NCBI GenBank assembly: GCA_038121105.1
Contig: JAYONB010000012.1
Span: forward strand, 14,513 to 78,512
Direction: 5' to 3'
DNA length: 64,000 nucleotides
Origin: CALJDF01 sp038121105
GTDB lineage: Bacteria > Pseudomonadota > Alphaproteobacteria > SHVP01
Position 1 is the first letter of the stretch; each line of letters opens with the position of its first letter. The position numbers and the translations under genes were made by a program. The notes beneath the pieces are model-generated. The model made no database searches. It saw only the letters and a list, made by a program, of their open reading frames with translations, and had not been told where the DNA came from. Below are positions 40,965-50,375 of this stretch, piece after piece.

Positions 40965-41936
40965 ATGAGCGACGCGATTCTCGTCGAGAACCTGACCAAG
41001 ACCTACAAGGGCGGCGTAAAGGCCCTGCAGGGCGTGTCCTTTCGCGTCGAACAGGGCGAGATTTTCGGGTTGCTGGGCCCCAACGGCGCGGGCAAAAGCA
41101 CGACGGTGCGCATCTTGTCCACGCTGACCCGGGCCGATGGCGGACGGGCCGAGATTGCCGGGCACGACGTGATGCGCGATCCCGCCGCGGTGCGCCGCGC
41201 CATCGGCTATGTCGCGCAATCGACCGGGGTCGACCGCTGGGCGACCGGGCGCGAGAACCTAACCCTACAGGCGCAGATGTTGCGTGTTTCCAGCCATATC
41301 CTGCGCGATCGGGTGGCCGAGATGCTGGCCTGGGTCGACTTGAACGAGGCGGCGGACAAACTGGTCAACACTTATTCGGGCGGGATGAAGCGGCGGTTGG
41401 AAATCGCCATGGGGTTGGTCAACGAACCCAAAGTGCTGTTTCTGGACGAGCCGACCACTGGACTGGATCCCGAAACGCGGCGCGCGCTATGGCTCGACCT
41501 GAAGCGGCTGCGCACCGAACGCAACGTGACGGTGTTGCTGACCACGCACTATTTGGAAGAAGCCGATACGTTGTGCGACCGCTTGTCGATCGTCGATCAC
41601 GGGCGGGTTGTGGTGGAAGGCACGCCGGATTCGCTCAAAGCAGATATTGCCGGCGACACCATCACGGTCGACGTCGGCGAAGCCGCCGCCAAAGCATGTG
41701 AGATTCTTACCCCGGTCGACGGCGTGAACGAGGCGATCCCCGACGGCGCGTTGGTGACGGTGCGGGTACGCGACGGCGCCACCGCCGTGCCGGTGGTCGC
41801 TGCCGCCTTAAGCCAAGCGGGGATTTCAGCGCACACGATGACGGTGGGGCGCGCCTCGCTCGACGACGTTTATCTGAAACATACCGGACACCATTACGAC
41901 GCCGGGAATGCATCCGCCGCGGGAGGCAAGCCATGA
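40965..41936 (+). CDS. ABC exporter ATP-binding protein, DrrA-type
   Basis: 323 aa. Walker A LGPNGAGKST, Q-loop VAQSTGV, signature YSGGMKRRLEIAM, Walker B LFLDEPTTGLD, His switch TTHYLEE. The C-terminal extension (GDTITVDVGEAAAKACEILTPVDG) is that of daunorubicin-resistance-type ATPases. The ATG at 40965 is 93 nt from the MarR start, across the operator. It energises the adjacent permease to export a drug or lipid-like compound. Confidence 0.93.
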   Translation: MSDAILVENLTKTYKGGVKALQGVSFRVEQGEIFGLLGPNGAGKSTTVRILSTLTRADGGRAEIAGHDVMRDPAAVRRAIGYVAQSTGVDRWATGRENLTLQAQMLRVSSHILRDRVAEMLAWVDLNEAADKLVNTYSGGMKRRLEIAMGLVNEPKVLFLDEPTTGLDPETRRALWLDLKRLRTERNVTVLLTTHYLEEADTLCDRLSIVDHGRVVVEGTPDSLKADIAGDTITVDVGEAAAKACEILTPVDGVNEAIPDGALVTVRVRDGATAVPVVAAALSQAGISAHTMTVGRASLDDVYLKHTGHHYDAGNASAAGGKP

Positions 41937-42703
41937 TCTATTTCCTCGCCGATACGTGGCATTTGATGCTGCGCCACCTGCGCGCGACCATCCGGCTACC
42001 GATTTGGATCGCCATGGCGCTGATCCAGCCGGTAATTTGGTTGACCTTGTTCGGGCAACTGTTTCGTCGCGTGGTCGATTTGCCGGGCTTCGAAACCGGC
42101 AGCTACATCGAGTTCCTCGCGCCCGGCGTCCTGATCATGACCGCGATGTTCGGCGGGGCATGGTCGGGCATGGGATTGATCGACGATCTGCACCACAACG
42201 TGGTCGACCGCATGCTGGCGACCCCGGTGCACCGGGCCGCCGTGATCGCGGCGCGGGTTCTCCACGCGTCGATCACCGTGATCGTGCAGTCGATTATCGT
42301 GCTGCTGTTGGCGCTGGCGTTGGGCGCGGGCTGGCCGAGCGTCGCCGGCACGATCGGCGTACTGCTTGCCGCGGCGTTGGTCACGGCCGGATTCGCGGCG
42401 ATGTCGACGGGCATCGCGCTGCTGACCCGGCGCGAGGAGACGATGATCGCGGTGGTCAACTTCTTCGGCCTGCCGCTTGCGTTTCTATCGGCCACGTTCA
42501 TGTCGGCGCAACTGATGCCGGAATGGATGCAGACGGCGTCCAAGTTCAACCCGGTGAACTGGGCGGTGAGCGCCGCGCGTCACGCGGTGCTGGGCACCGA
42601 CGAAAGCGCGGTGTGGATCAACTCCGGCCTGCTGCTGATCTTCACCGTGGTGATGGTGATGTTCGCGACAATGGCGTTCCGGGTGTACCGGCGGTCGGCT
42701 TAG
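41933..42703 (+). CDS. ABC-2 permease, DrrB-type
   Basis: 256 aa with six membrane helices and the ABC-2 motif region (FLAPGVLIMTAMFGGAWSGMGLIDD). ATGA overlap with the ATPase gene shows coupling. In DrrAB systems two such subunits pair with two ATPases for drug efflux. The GST gene follows on the opposite strand with a short GC hairpin between (42713-42727, no T tract). Confidence 0.9.
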   Translation: MIYFLADTWHLMLRHLRATIRLPIWIAMALIQPVIWLTLFGQLFRRVVDLPGFETGSYIEFLAPGVLIMTAMFGGAWSGMGLIDDLHHNVVDRMLATPVHRAAVIAARVLHASITVIVQSIIVLLLALALGAGWPSVAGTIGVLLAAALVTAGFAAMSTGIALLTRREETMIAVVNFFGLPLAFLSATFMSAQLMPEWMQTASKFNPVNWAVSAARHAVLGTDESAVWINSGLLLIFTVVMVMFATMAFRVYRRSA

Positions 42704-42736
42704 CTAGCCCGTCCCGCCCGCGGCGGGCACACGGAC

Positions 42737-43435
42737 CTAGCTGCGGCGTTCGTACTGCTTGTTGCCGAAATAGGACTCCAGATGTTCCTTGCTGGGGTTG
42801 TCGCGTTGGTCCGATTCGCTGAGCCAAGTCATGCCGCGTTGCACCGCGTCGCGTTCGCCGACCGCGGTGAGCCAGCGTTCGACGTGGGGATATTCCGAGA
42901 TGTCGATGTCACGACGTTCGTAGGTCACGGCCCACGGATAGGTCGCAATATCGGCGATGGTGTATTCGTCGCCCGCGAGGTATTCGACCTCTTTGAGGCG
43001 GAAGTTGAGGACGTCGAGCAGGCGTAGGGCCTCGCGGGTGTAACGCTCGATCGCGTAGGGCACCTTCTCGGGCGCGTAGTGGGTGAAGTGGCCGTGCTGG
43101 CCCCACATCGGTCCGAAGTTCGCCATCTGGAACATTACCCATTGGCGCGTGATCCACATGCCGCGCGCATTCTTGGGCATCAATTTGCCTGATTTGCCCG
43201 CGAGGTATTCCAGGATGGTGCCCGATTCGAATAGCGCGAGCGGTTGGTTGTTGGGCCCTTCGCTATCGACAATGGCAGGGACCTTGTTGTTGGGGCTGAT
43301 CTTGAGGAAGGCGGGCTCGAACTGCTCGCCCTTGGTGATGTCGAGCGGGATCAGTTTATGCGGCAGCCCGGTTTCTTCCATCATGATGGAGACTTTGCGA
43401 CCGTTGGGGGTCGGCCAGTAGTAGAGGTCGATCAT
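42737..43435 (-). CDS. Glutathione S-transferase
   Basis: 232 aa. N-terminal thioredoxin domain MIDLYYWPTPNGRKVSIMMEE with SPNNKVPAIVD and the glutathione-contact ESGTILEYLA; all-helical C-terminal domain (ERYTREALRLLDVLNFRLKE, DEYTIADIATYPWA). The pattern is that of YghU/Ure2-like nucleophilic GSTs. The ATG at 43435 is chosen because the longer frame is not GST-like. It may detoxify electrophiles; it converges on the exporter. Confidence 0.9.
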   Translation of the reverse strand: MIDLYYWPTPNGRKVSIMMEETGLPHKLIPLDITKGEQFEPAFLKISPNNKVPAIVDSEGPNNQPLALFESGTILEYLAGKSGKLMPKNARGMWITRQWVMFQMANFGPMWGQHGHFTHYAPEKVPYAIERYTREALRLLDVLNFRLKEVEYLAGDEYTIADIATYPWAVTYERRDIDISEYPHVERWLTAVGERDAVQRGMTWLSESDQRDNPSKEHLESYFGNKQYERRS

Positions 43436-43532
43436 GCGCGCGGTGTCCTTGTGGTAGAAATGGCGATTTTGGGACACCCTACCCTTGCGCCTGGTCGAGG
43501 GGGAGCGGTTTAAGTCCCTGCCGGTCGTAGGC

Positions 43533-43832
43533 CTATTGCGGCGCGCGATCCTCGGGCGGCGGGTTGGCTTGGCCCTTCTCTTCTTCTTCGAGAATCTTGT
43601 CGACTTCTTTGGCCATGCGGGCACGTTCGAAATCGCGCGCGACGACCGCGTCCTGCGTATCGCCCCACCGATGAAGAAAGACGGCCACGGTGACCGCGCC
43701 GAGCACCACAAGCAGCACGGTCACGACGGTCTGCGCAGCTTCCCAGGCGCCAAACCGCGCGGCAACCAATAAGCCAATCCAGGCGGCGGCGAGAATGCCG
43801 AGGAGAACCGGGCTGCGACTCCAACGGCGCAT
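43533..43832 (-). CDS. Small membrane protein, two helices
   Basis: 99 aa from the ATG at 43832: two hydrophobic segments (VLLGILAAAWIGLLVAARF and VVTVLLVVLGAVTVAVFLH) and an acidic C-terminal tail (EVDKILEEEEKGQ). A TTG at 43874 would add 14 residues. It starts 14 nt past the amidase stop, same strand, so may be the last gene of that operon. No family recognised. Confidence 0.6.
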   Translation of the reverse strand: MRRWSRSPVLLGILAAAWIGLLVAARFGAWEAAQTVVTVLLVVLGAVTVAVFLHRWGDTQDAVVARDFERARMAKEVDKILEEEEKGQANPPPEDRAPQ

Positions 43833-43846
43833 GTTGCGAATGACGC

Positions 43847-45235
43847 TTAGACCGGCGGGAACCGGCGATGCCAATCGGTTTCTTGCTGGAAGGCGTGGCC
43901 CACGCGGCAGAGGAGTTCTTCTTCGAGGTGTCGCGACACGAGCTGCAAGCCGAGCGGCATTCCGGCCGCATTAAAGCCCGAAGGAATGGACAACGTCGGG
44001 CTACCGGTGAGGTTGTAGGGGCCGGTGAAGCGCAACAGATCGCCTTGATCCTCGATATCGCCCAGCGCGTCTTCGGTGATCTCGACCGCCGGCGTGGGCC
44101 AGGACGGGCACAAGATCAGGTCGACCTCTTCGAACAAGCCACGCAAGCGGCCGGCGAAGGCCAGACCGGCGATCTTCAGTTGCGCGTAATGCCGTCCGCT
44201 GAGGGTGCTGCCGCGTTCGAGCACCTCGCGATAGACCGCACCGAGCTTTTCTTTGTGCGGCAGCAACGCATCGGCGTGGGCGACCGCGGCTTCGATCGAG
44301 ACGAGGTCCGAAAAGTTCGGCACGAAGTCGTTCATCGGCGGCATCTCGATGCGTTTGACTTCGGCGCCGAGCTTTTGAAAGACCGCGACCGAGCCGATCA
44401 CCGAATCGCGCAACTCGGGATCGACGCCGTTGCCGCAATAGGCTTCGTCGACCCCGATGCGCACCCCTTTGACCGAGCGCTCGAGCCGCGCGACGTAGTC
44501 CGGCGCGCGATCGATCAACGAAGTCGGATCGTTGGGATCATGCCCGGCAATGGCGTTGAGCATGGCGGCGGCATCGGCCACCGAGCGCGTCATCGGCCCG
44601 ACGTGATCGAGGGTGTCGGCCAGCGCCAGGATGCCGTGCCGACTGACCCGGCCCCAGGTCGGTTTGAGACCGGTGACCCCGCACAGCGCCGAGGGGAAGC
44701 GAATCGAGCCGCCGGTGTCCGAGCCGAGCGAGGCATAGGCAAGGCCAGCCGCCATCGCGACCCCCGGCCCCGACGACGATAGGCCGGTCATGCAGTTGGC
44801 CCCCCACGGATTGATCGGGGTCGGCATGCCGGGCGCGTGTTCGATAAACGCCCCTTCGGTCATCGCAAGTTTGCCGAGCAGCACCGCGCCCGCGTCGGCA
44901 AGGCGGGTGACGACGGTCGCGTCGCGCTCGGGGATCCGGTCCTTCAGCGCCATCGAGCCGCCGGTGGTGGCGATCCCCTTGGTGTCGCACAGATCCTTCA
45001 AGGCGATCGGCACCCCGTGCAGCGGTCCGCGGAAATTGCCGCCCGCCATTTCGACCTCGGCCCGCCGAGCTTGGCGCAGCGCGGTTTCTGCGGTGACCGT
45101 GATAAAGGCCTTGAGTTGCGGGTTGAGGGCCGCGATGCGTTCGAGGGCGGCTTGGGCAACCTCGACCGGGGAATAGGTGCCTTTGCGATAGGCCTCTTGG
45201 AGCTCGGCGATGGAAAGGTAGTGAAGTGGCGTCAT
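43847..45235 (-). CDS. Amidase signature family enzyme
   Basis: 462 aa. Amidase signature region: Lys in VPIALKDLCDTKG, cis-Ser in TGLSSSGPGVAMAAG, and the nucleophile in GSDTGGSIRFPSALCG give the Ser-cisSer-Lys triad. The usual GGSSGG is GLSSSG here. The ATG at 45235 overlaps the stop of the MmgE/PrpD gene (ATGA). It hydrolyses an amide, perhaps of a dicarboxylic or carbamoyl compound; the adjacent PrpD-like protein may act on the acid released. Confidence 0.9.
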   Translation of the reverse strand: MTPLHYLSIAELQEAYRKGTYSPVEVAQAALERIAALNPQLKAFITVTAETALRQARRAEVEMAGGNFRGPLHGVPIALKDLCDTKGIATTGGSMALKDRIPERDATVVTRLADAGAVLLGKLAMTEGAFIEHAPGMPTPINPWGANCMTGLSSSGPGVAMAAGLAYASLGSDTGGSIRFPSALCGVTGLKPTWGRVSRHGILALADTLDHVGPMTRSVADAAAMLNAIAGHDPNDPTSLIDRAPDYVARLERSVKGVRIGVDEAYCGNGVDPELRDSVIGSVAVFQKLGAEVKRIEMPPMNDFVPNFSDLVSIEAAVAHADALLPHKEKLGAVYREVLERGSTLSGRHYAQLKIAGLAFAGRLRGLFEEVDLILCPSWPTPAVEITEDALGDIEDQGDLLRFTGPYNLTGSPTLSIPSGFNAAGMPLGLQLVSRHLEEELLCRVGHAFQQETDWHRRFPPV

Positions 45236-46611
45236 TGGGCGAACAACCCCGTGAGGTGTGAAACATCGGTATCGTCGGAAAGGCCGCGCACCAGCGCATC
45301 GACCTGCGCGACCGGGAAATTCGGTGTGGCGCCGGTGACTAGGCCGGTGAACTTTTCGAGAAGGGCCGCGGCATCCATCGGATTGGCCGGCGTGCCGTAG
45401 GAGTCCATCACTTCTTTTTGTCGGGTTTCGCCGCCCTTGAACGTGACTTCGACCCAACTGCCGAAATGCGCGGGAAAGGCCTTTTCGAGTTTGTCGTCGG
45501 TGACCGCGCTGACGCGATCGCCGATCGCCAGCACCTGCGGGTCGCCGAGATTGTCGTCGGCGAAGACCTGTTCGGTGTAGGGGCCGGCAACGAGCGCCGC
45601 ACCGACGACGAACGGCAAACTGTACTGCGCGGCCATCATCGAGGTCGGCCGGTACATCATGTGCTGGGTTTCGAACACCGCCGGGCCGCCGACCACGATC
45701 TTTTCGATATCGTCGTTGGCCGCGGCGAAGCCGTCGGTCACCTCGCGCAGCGCATCGATCGTCGAATGGAACAAGCGGCACGAGGGATACGGTTTAAAGC
45801 TGATCCGATGGATTTCGTAGGGCGCGCCGGCGGGCCGCGTCAGACGATCGGGGTTCGGCGACCCCGAGAACAAGTTGCACAAGCCGTAGGTGCCATCGAA
45901 GGCTTGCGACGGCCCGGCGATGCCAAGCGCGGCAAGTTGGGCGGCCATGGTGCCGTTATGCGCGCCGTAACCGCCGTGCAACCGCTTGACGACGGTGCCG
46001 TGGGGATCTTGCGAAAACTGCATCGAACCGCCCGCCATCGACAGCATGAGGCCCCAGGTTTCGACAATCGACTGCGCGGGTAACCCGAATAGCTTGGCAG
46101 CCGTGGTTGCCGCGCCGAAGCCGCCAAACAGCGCCGTCGGATGAAAGCCGTGGTGCATGATGTCGGGACCACAAGCCATGCCGGCACGCGCCATGACCTC
46201 GTAGCCGGCGACGATCGCCGGATGAATGTCTTGCCCGGTCAGGCCTTTTTCACTGGCGATGGCGAGAGCCACCGCGATGACGATGGCACCGGGGTGGCTC
46301 ATGCCTTCGTCGTGGGTGTCGTCGTGCTCCAATCCGTGCGCGCAGGTGGCATTGACCAGCGCTGCAACGGCGGGGATGACCTTGAGTTTGCTGCCGAACA
46401 CCACCGCGCTGCCGGTCCCCGCATAGGGTTGCGCGTAACGCTGCAATGCCTCGCCCCAGGGCAAAAAGGCGCCGCGGTAGCACACGCCGAGGTGATCGAG
46501 GATGAGTTTGTCGAGTTGGGCTCGGTCGGCATCGCTGAGATCGGCGACCGTCAGGCCCGCGACCCATTCGGCAAGCGCGCGCGTGCGGTCTTCTACGTTG
46601 GCAGCGTCCAT
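45232..46611 (-). CDS. MmgE/PrpD family protein
   Basis: 459 aa two-domain protein of the 2-methylcitrate dehydratase / iminodisuccinate epimerase family. Conserved blocks: NATCAHGLEHDDTHDEGMSHPG, GLPAQSIVETWGLMLSMAGG, HGGYGAHNGTMAA, PYPSCRLFHSTIDA. No other prp genes are present, so a methylcitrate cycle role is not supported; a role in a dicarboxylate/amide pathway with the amidase is more likely. It is first in the two-gene unit. Confidence 0.9.
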   Translation of the reverse strand: MDAANVEDRTRALAEWVAGLTVADLSDADRAQLDKLILDHLGVCYRGAFLPWGEALQRYAQPYAGTGSAVVFGSKLKVIPAVAALVNATCAHGLEHDDTHDEGMSHPGAIVIAVALAIASEKGLTGQDIHPAIVAGYEVMARAGMACGPDIMHHGFHPTALFGGFGAATTAAKLFGLPAQSIVETWGLMLSMAGGSMQFSQDPHGTVVKRLHGGYGAHNGTMAAQLAALGIAGPSQAFDGTYGLCNLFSGSPNPDRLTRPAGAPYEIHRISFKPYPSCRLFHSTIDALREVTDGFAAANDDIEKIVVGGPAVFETQHMMYRPTSMMAAQYSLPFVVGAALVAGPYTEQVFADDNLGDPQVLAIGDRVSAVTDDKLEKAFPAHFGSWVEVTFKGGETRQKEVMDSYGTPANPMDAAALLEKFTGLVTGATPNFPVAQVDALVRGLSDDTDVSHLTGLFAQ

Positions 46612-46721
46612 TGGCGTCCTCCCAGAGTCCGTATGCTAGGGCGAAGGCGGCGTACGGGCAACGCAGGCGGCAAGCCGAAGACTTGAGCGCGCCGCCGCAA
46701 CAACCCACGTAGAATGTCGGT

Positions 46722-46946
46722 ATGGGACTGACCGTAACGCTGATCATTCTAGGTGCATCCATCGTCGCGTTCGGCGCGGCGTTGTATCTACACCGGCGAC
46801 CACGCGAACTCGGTCAGGTGAGCCTGATACCCTATGGTGGTATCCAATTCGCCGCGCTGGTCTTGGCGGTTCTGATGGTCGCCCACCTGATTACCTTGCT
46901 GTCGGGAACACCACTGATCGGGCGGTTTAGCGGCGGTCGTTTCTAG
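46722..46946 (+). CDS. Small membrane protein, two helices
   Basis: 74 aa: hydrophobic stretches VTLIILGASIVAFGAALYL and IQFAALVLAVLMVAHLITLL joined by a RRPRELGQ loop. It precedes the GFA gene by 12 nt, same strand, so may be co-transcribed. Family not recognised. Confidence 0.65.
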   Translation: MGLTVTLIILGASIVAFGAALYLHRRPRELGQVSLIPYGGIQFAALVLAVLMVAHLITLLSGTPLIGRFSGGRF

Positions 46947-46958
46947 GAAGGGAAAAAT

Positions 46959-47414
46959 ATGTCGGCACCGTATACGGGCGGCTGCCAGTGCGGTGCCGTC
47001 AGATACACGCTTCGCGCCGAACCACTCACGCTTTACATCTGCCACTGCACGGAATGCCAAAAACAATCGTCCAGCGCGTTCGGGATGTCGATGACGGTCG
47101 CCCGCGCCGATGTCGACATTAACCAAGGGACGCCCAGCTCGTTCGAGCGCCCCGCGCGTAACGACAATCACGTCGTATGCACCTATTGCCCCGACTGCGG
47201 CTCGCGCCTGTTCCACGCGAGGTCACAACGACCCGATGTGATGAACATCAAGCCCGGCACGCTGGACGATACGGGCTGGCTCCGGCCGGTGGCCCACATT
47301 TGGACGCGCAGCGCCCAACCCTGGGTCACCATCCCGAAGGACACATTGGTTTTTCCCGAACAACCACCGAGCCATGACCCGTTGGTGGCCGCTTACCGCG
47401 CGGCCACGACCTAG
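46959..47414 (+). CDS. GFA-family (glutathione-dependent formaldehyde-activating / CENP-V) protein
   Basis: 151 aa zinc protein: cysteines in GGCQCGAVRY, ICHCTECQKQSSSAFG and CTYCPDCGSRLFH bind two Zn ions in this fold. Members include Gfa, which speeds S-hydroxymethyl-glutathione formation, and many of unknown role. AGGAAGGG precedes the ATG. Function beyond the fold is unknown. Confidence 0.88.
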   Translation: MSAPYTGGCQCGAVRYTLRAEPLTLYICHCTECQKQSSSAFGMSMTVARADVDINQGTPSSFERPARNDNHVVCTYCPDCGSRLFHARSQRPDVMNIKPGTLDDTGWLRPVAHIWTRSAQPWVTIPKDTLVFPEQPPSHDPLVAAYRAATT

Positions 47415-47513
47415 TTCTCACGCAAGTCTACCGCGGGGTCTCGGCCCTTTGATTCCGCGCTTGCGGTCTGGCGCCCATATCCTAGGCACACTGACAAAGC
47501 GAAGGATCAGCGT

Positions 47514-48362
47514 GTGATTCCCTGGAACGATCGAACCGGCCGCCTCTCGTTTTTCAAACTTGCCGTTTTCATCGGCGTACTGGCGCCGGGCCTGTACGTC
47601 GCCTACGCCTTAGCGACCGGAACGATGGGCGCAAAACCGATCGAGGCCGCGACCCATGAAACCGGCGAATGGACCATTCGGTTCCTGCTGATCACGCTTG
47701 CGGTGACGCCGCTGCGCCGGATCGCCGAATGGCGCCGGTTGATTCACGTCCGCCGGATGCTGGGGGTGGCCGCGTTCGGGTACGCGCTTATCCATCTCGG
47801 GCTGTATGTGGCGGATCAAAAATTCAACCTCGGGCGGGTGGCGAGTGAGATTGCGGTCCGCTTCTACCTGACGATCGGGTTTGCCGGCGTCTTGGGGCTG
47901 GCCATGTTGGCGGCCACCTCTACCGATGGCGCCATACGCAAGCTCGGCAAGAAATGGACGCTGTTGCACAAAGGCGTCTATGTCATTGCCATCATCGGGC
48001 TGGCGCATTTCTTTATTCAGTCGAAGATCGACGTCAGCGAGGCCACCATCATGGCGGGCATCTTCGTTTTGCTGATGACCTATCGGTTGGCCAAGCGTAT
48101 GAAATTCGCGCTAACACCACTTACCCTTTTGGCGATCGCGATCGGGGTGGCGGTTTTGACCGCCGCCATGGAAGTGGTGTGGTACGCGTCTGCAACGGGC
48201 GTCGACCCGCTACGCATCTTGCAGGCTAATCTCGATTTTTCGTTCATGATCCGTCCGACCTGGTGGGTCCTGGGCACCGGCCTCGCGTTCGTCGCTACCG
48301 CGTTGCTGAAGGGGATCGAACGCCCGCGCTTGCGTCGCGCCACGGTAGAGGGCGCCCGTTAG
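47514..48362 (+). CDS. msrQ: Protein-methionine-sulfoxide reductase heme-binding subunit MsrQ
   Basis: 282 aa membrane protein with about eight predicted helices, some His-bearing for heme b (HVRRMLGVAAFGYALIHLGLY and LLHKGVYVIAIIGLAHFF). MsrQ feeds electrons from the quinone pool to periplasmic MsrP, which repairs oxidised Met. It starts with GTG at 47514. The C-terminus is about 80 residues longer than usual. msrP is not in the window. Confidence 0.85.
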   Translation: MIPWNDRTGRLSFFKLAVFIGVLAPGLYVAYALATGTMGAKPIEAATHETGEWTIRFLLITLAVTPLRRIAEWRRLIHVRRMLGVAAFGYALIHLGLYVADQKFNLGRVASEIAVRFYLTIGFAGVLGLAMLAATSTDGAIRKLGKKWTLLHKGVYVIAIIGLAHFFIQSKIDVSEATIMAGIFVLLMTYRLAKRMKFALTPLTLLAIAIGVAVLTAAMEVVWYASATGVDPLRILQANLDFSFMIRPTWWVLGTGLAFVATALLKGIERPRLRRATVEGAR

Positions 48363-48892
48363 AGGCCTGGCGAATCGAACTGCGACCGGCTGTTTTGCGG
48401 GAAGAGCTGTTCAACCACGCGCCGCATCAGGTTGGCAAGACGCGGATCATCGGGTCCGTCGAGCGGTCGCTCGGCCACGGTCACCCGCGTTACCATTTCA
48501 TCGTCGATACAATACGTCGCCCGGATCACGAGACGCGGCCCCGGCTGACCCAGCCCGAGCGCCGCGACGTCGCGACAGATATCTCGCTTGGCCGCCGCCG
48601 GATCGGTGGGGTTGAAGACGACGACTAGGCGCGCACCCGATGTACTGGGCACGGCGGGTTCGAAGGCGGCCCCGCCAAGCCAGCCCGGCGCGAGAAGAAG
48701 GGTGTGGATCGCCTCGGCGTCCAGCCCCGACGCGGCTTCACCGAGGATGATCGTCGGTAGGCCGACGCGTGCGACCCTGGCTGCTTCGAAGGGATCGTAG
48801 CGCGCGGTTACTTTAGTTCCAATGCCGGCCTGCGCGACGCCGGAGCCAAGCAGGGCGCTGGCGAAGATGATCGCAAGGAAACGTCTGTTCAT
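48359..48892 (-). CDS. Secreted protein of unknown function
   Basis: 177 aa with a signal peptide (MNRRFLAIIFASALLGSG, VAQA cut). The mature region has no recognised motif; it contains LLAPGWLGGAAFEPAVPSTSG and Cys at two spots (DICRDVAALG, ATYCIDDEMV), which may form a disulfide. A longer frame begins upstream, but the ATG at 48892 gives the signal peptide. The stop overlaps the msrQ stop by 4 bp. Confidence 0.7.
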   Translation of the reverse strand: MNRRFLAIIFASALLGSGVAQAGIGTKVTARYDPFEAARVARVGLPTIILGEAASGLDAEAIHTLLLAPGWLGGAAFEPAVPSTSGARLVVVFNPTDPAAAKRDICRDVAALGLGQPGPRLVIRATYCIDDEMVTRVTVAERPLDGPDDPRLANLMRRVVEQLFPQNSRSQFDSPGL

Positions 48893-49111
48893 GGACGATG
48901 GTCCTTTCGGTTCAAATGGCAAACGGCTCGCATGACCCGCCTATTCCGTTTTGCCCCGTCGGATCCGAGGGGGTAGACGGATTTGCGCCCTCAGTGCGCC
49001 CACCAAAGGGGCCTCGGCCTTGATTCCGATCATCGCCGTGCCACTTTTGAGGTGACATTTTGACGTTGACCAGTGCTGCGCGCTGCAACCAGCGACCGCT
49101 TTGGACGAGAT

Positions 49112-50050
49112 ATGGCAACCAGGGACCCCTACGACGTTCTAGGCATCAAGAAAGGTGCGCGCGAAGAAGACATTCGCACCGCCTATCAGGCGTTGGCGAA
49201 AAAATATCACCCCGACCTAAACCCGGGTGACGCCGCTGCCGAGGCCCAATTCAAAGAGGTCCAAAGCGCCTACGACATCCTTGGCGATGCCGAGAAGCGC
49301 GCCAAGTTCGACCGCGGCGAGATTGATGCCAGCGGCCAGGAACGGCCGGCTCGGCAGTACTACCGAGATTTCGCCGATGGTGCCGGTCACGGCGCGCGGC
49401 ACTACACGTTTCGCCAAGGCGGCGCGCCGGAAGACTTCGAAGACCTCGGGGACTTTTTCGCCAACGTGTTCGGCGAACGAACGCAGCCCGGCGGGCATGG
49501 CCCGCGCGCGGGCGCGCATGTCCAATATCAGATGAACGTGGATTTCCTTGAGGCCGTCAACGGCGCAAAGAAACGCGTCACGATGCCGGACGGCAAGGCG
49601 CTCGACATCACCATTCCGTTGGGTGCCGTCGACGGACAGATTTTGCGGCTACGCGGCAAGGGACATCCGGGCGTCCAAGGCGGACCCGCAGGCGATGCGC
49701 TGATCACGATTTCGGTCTCCCCGCACCGCTTGTTCCGGCGCGATGGCAAGGATCTGTCCTTGGATCTGCCGATCACGCTCGGCGAAGCGGTAAAAGGCGC
49801 CAAGGTCGACGTACCCACACCGACGGGATCGGTATCGCTATCCGTTCCGCCGGGAAGCAACACCGGGCGGCGGCTGCGGTTGCGCGGCAAAGGCGTGCCG
49901 GATCGCCGCGGCGGCGGTGCCGGTGATCTTTACGTTACCTTGCAAGTGATGCTGCCGGAGCAGATCGACAAAGACCTTGCGACCTTCGTCGAGACTTGGT
50001 CGACGGCCCATCCGTACGACGTTCGAAAGGCCATGGAGCGGACGCCATGA
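49112..50050 (+). CDS. cbpA: CbpA-type DnaJ-like chaperone
   Basis: 312 aa. N-terminal J domain (DPYDVLGIKKGAREEDIRTAYQALAKKYHPDLNP) with HPD. A G/F-like linker and the two C-terminal substrate-binding domains follow (NVDFLEAVNGAKKRVTMPDGKAL, IPLGAVDGQILRLRGKGHPG). There is no cysteine-rich zinc domain, which separates CbpA from DnaJ. It is coupled (ATGA) to CbpM. It stimulates DnaK and binds DNA in some species. Confidence 0.92.
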   Translation: MATRDPYDVLGIKKGAREEDIRTAYQALAKKYHPDLNPGDAAAEAQFKEVQSAYDILGDAEKRAKFDRGEIDASGQERPARQYYRDFADGAGHGARHYTFRQGGAPEDFEDLGDFFANVFGERTQPGGHGPRAGAHVQYQMNVDFLEAVNGAKKRVTMPDGKALDITIPLGAVDGQILRLRGKGHPGVQGGPAGDALITISVSPHRLFRRDGKDLSLDLPITLGEAVKGAKVDVPTPTGSVSLSVPPGSNTGRRLRLRGKGVPDRRGGGAGDLYVTLQVMLPEQIDKDLATFVETWSTAHPYDVRKAMERTP

Positions 50051-50373
50051 CCGAAGAAGAAATCATCGCCATGATCCGGCAACTCTCCCGAGACGACTTA
50101 ACGGCATGGTGTGCCCGCGGCTGGGTGCAACCGGCGCGCCAGGGAAACAAGGTCGAGTACCGCGCGGTCGATGTCGCCCGAGTCCAATTGATTTACGAAA
50201 TGCGCGACGACCTCGCCGTGAACGAAGAGGGGATTGCGGTCGTCCTCGACTTGATGGATCAGCTTTACGACGCCCGGGCGCGCCTGCGTGCATTGGGGGA
50301 GGCGGTCTTGGATCAACCCGTCGACGTGCAGCGGCAAATTGAAACCCTGGTCCGCAACACGTTGGGGCACTAG
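50047..50373 (+). CDS. cbpM: Chaperone modulatory protein CbpM
   Basis: 108 aa. CbpM inhibits CbpA by binding its J domain. The MerR-like N-terminal region (LTAWCARGWVQPARQGNKVEYRAVDVARVQLI) and the C-terminal LDLMDQLYDARARL helix agree with the family. The ATG overlaps the cbpA stop; ftsH starts two nt after its own stop, so the three form one unit. Confidence 0.85.
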   Translation: MTEEEIIAMIRQLSRDDLTAWCARGWVQPARQGNKVEYRAVDVARVQLIYEMRDDLAVNEEGIAVVLDLMDQLYDARARLRALGEAVLDQPVDVQRQIETLVRNTLGH

Positions 50374-50375
50374 AC

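Noticed and set aside
42713..42727. GC hairpin CCCGCC-CGC-GGCGGG as terminator
   Set aside because: Stem is only 6 bp and there is no T tract on either side, so it is not scored as a terminator.
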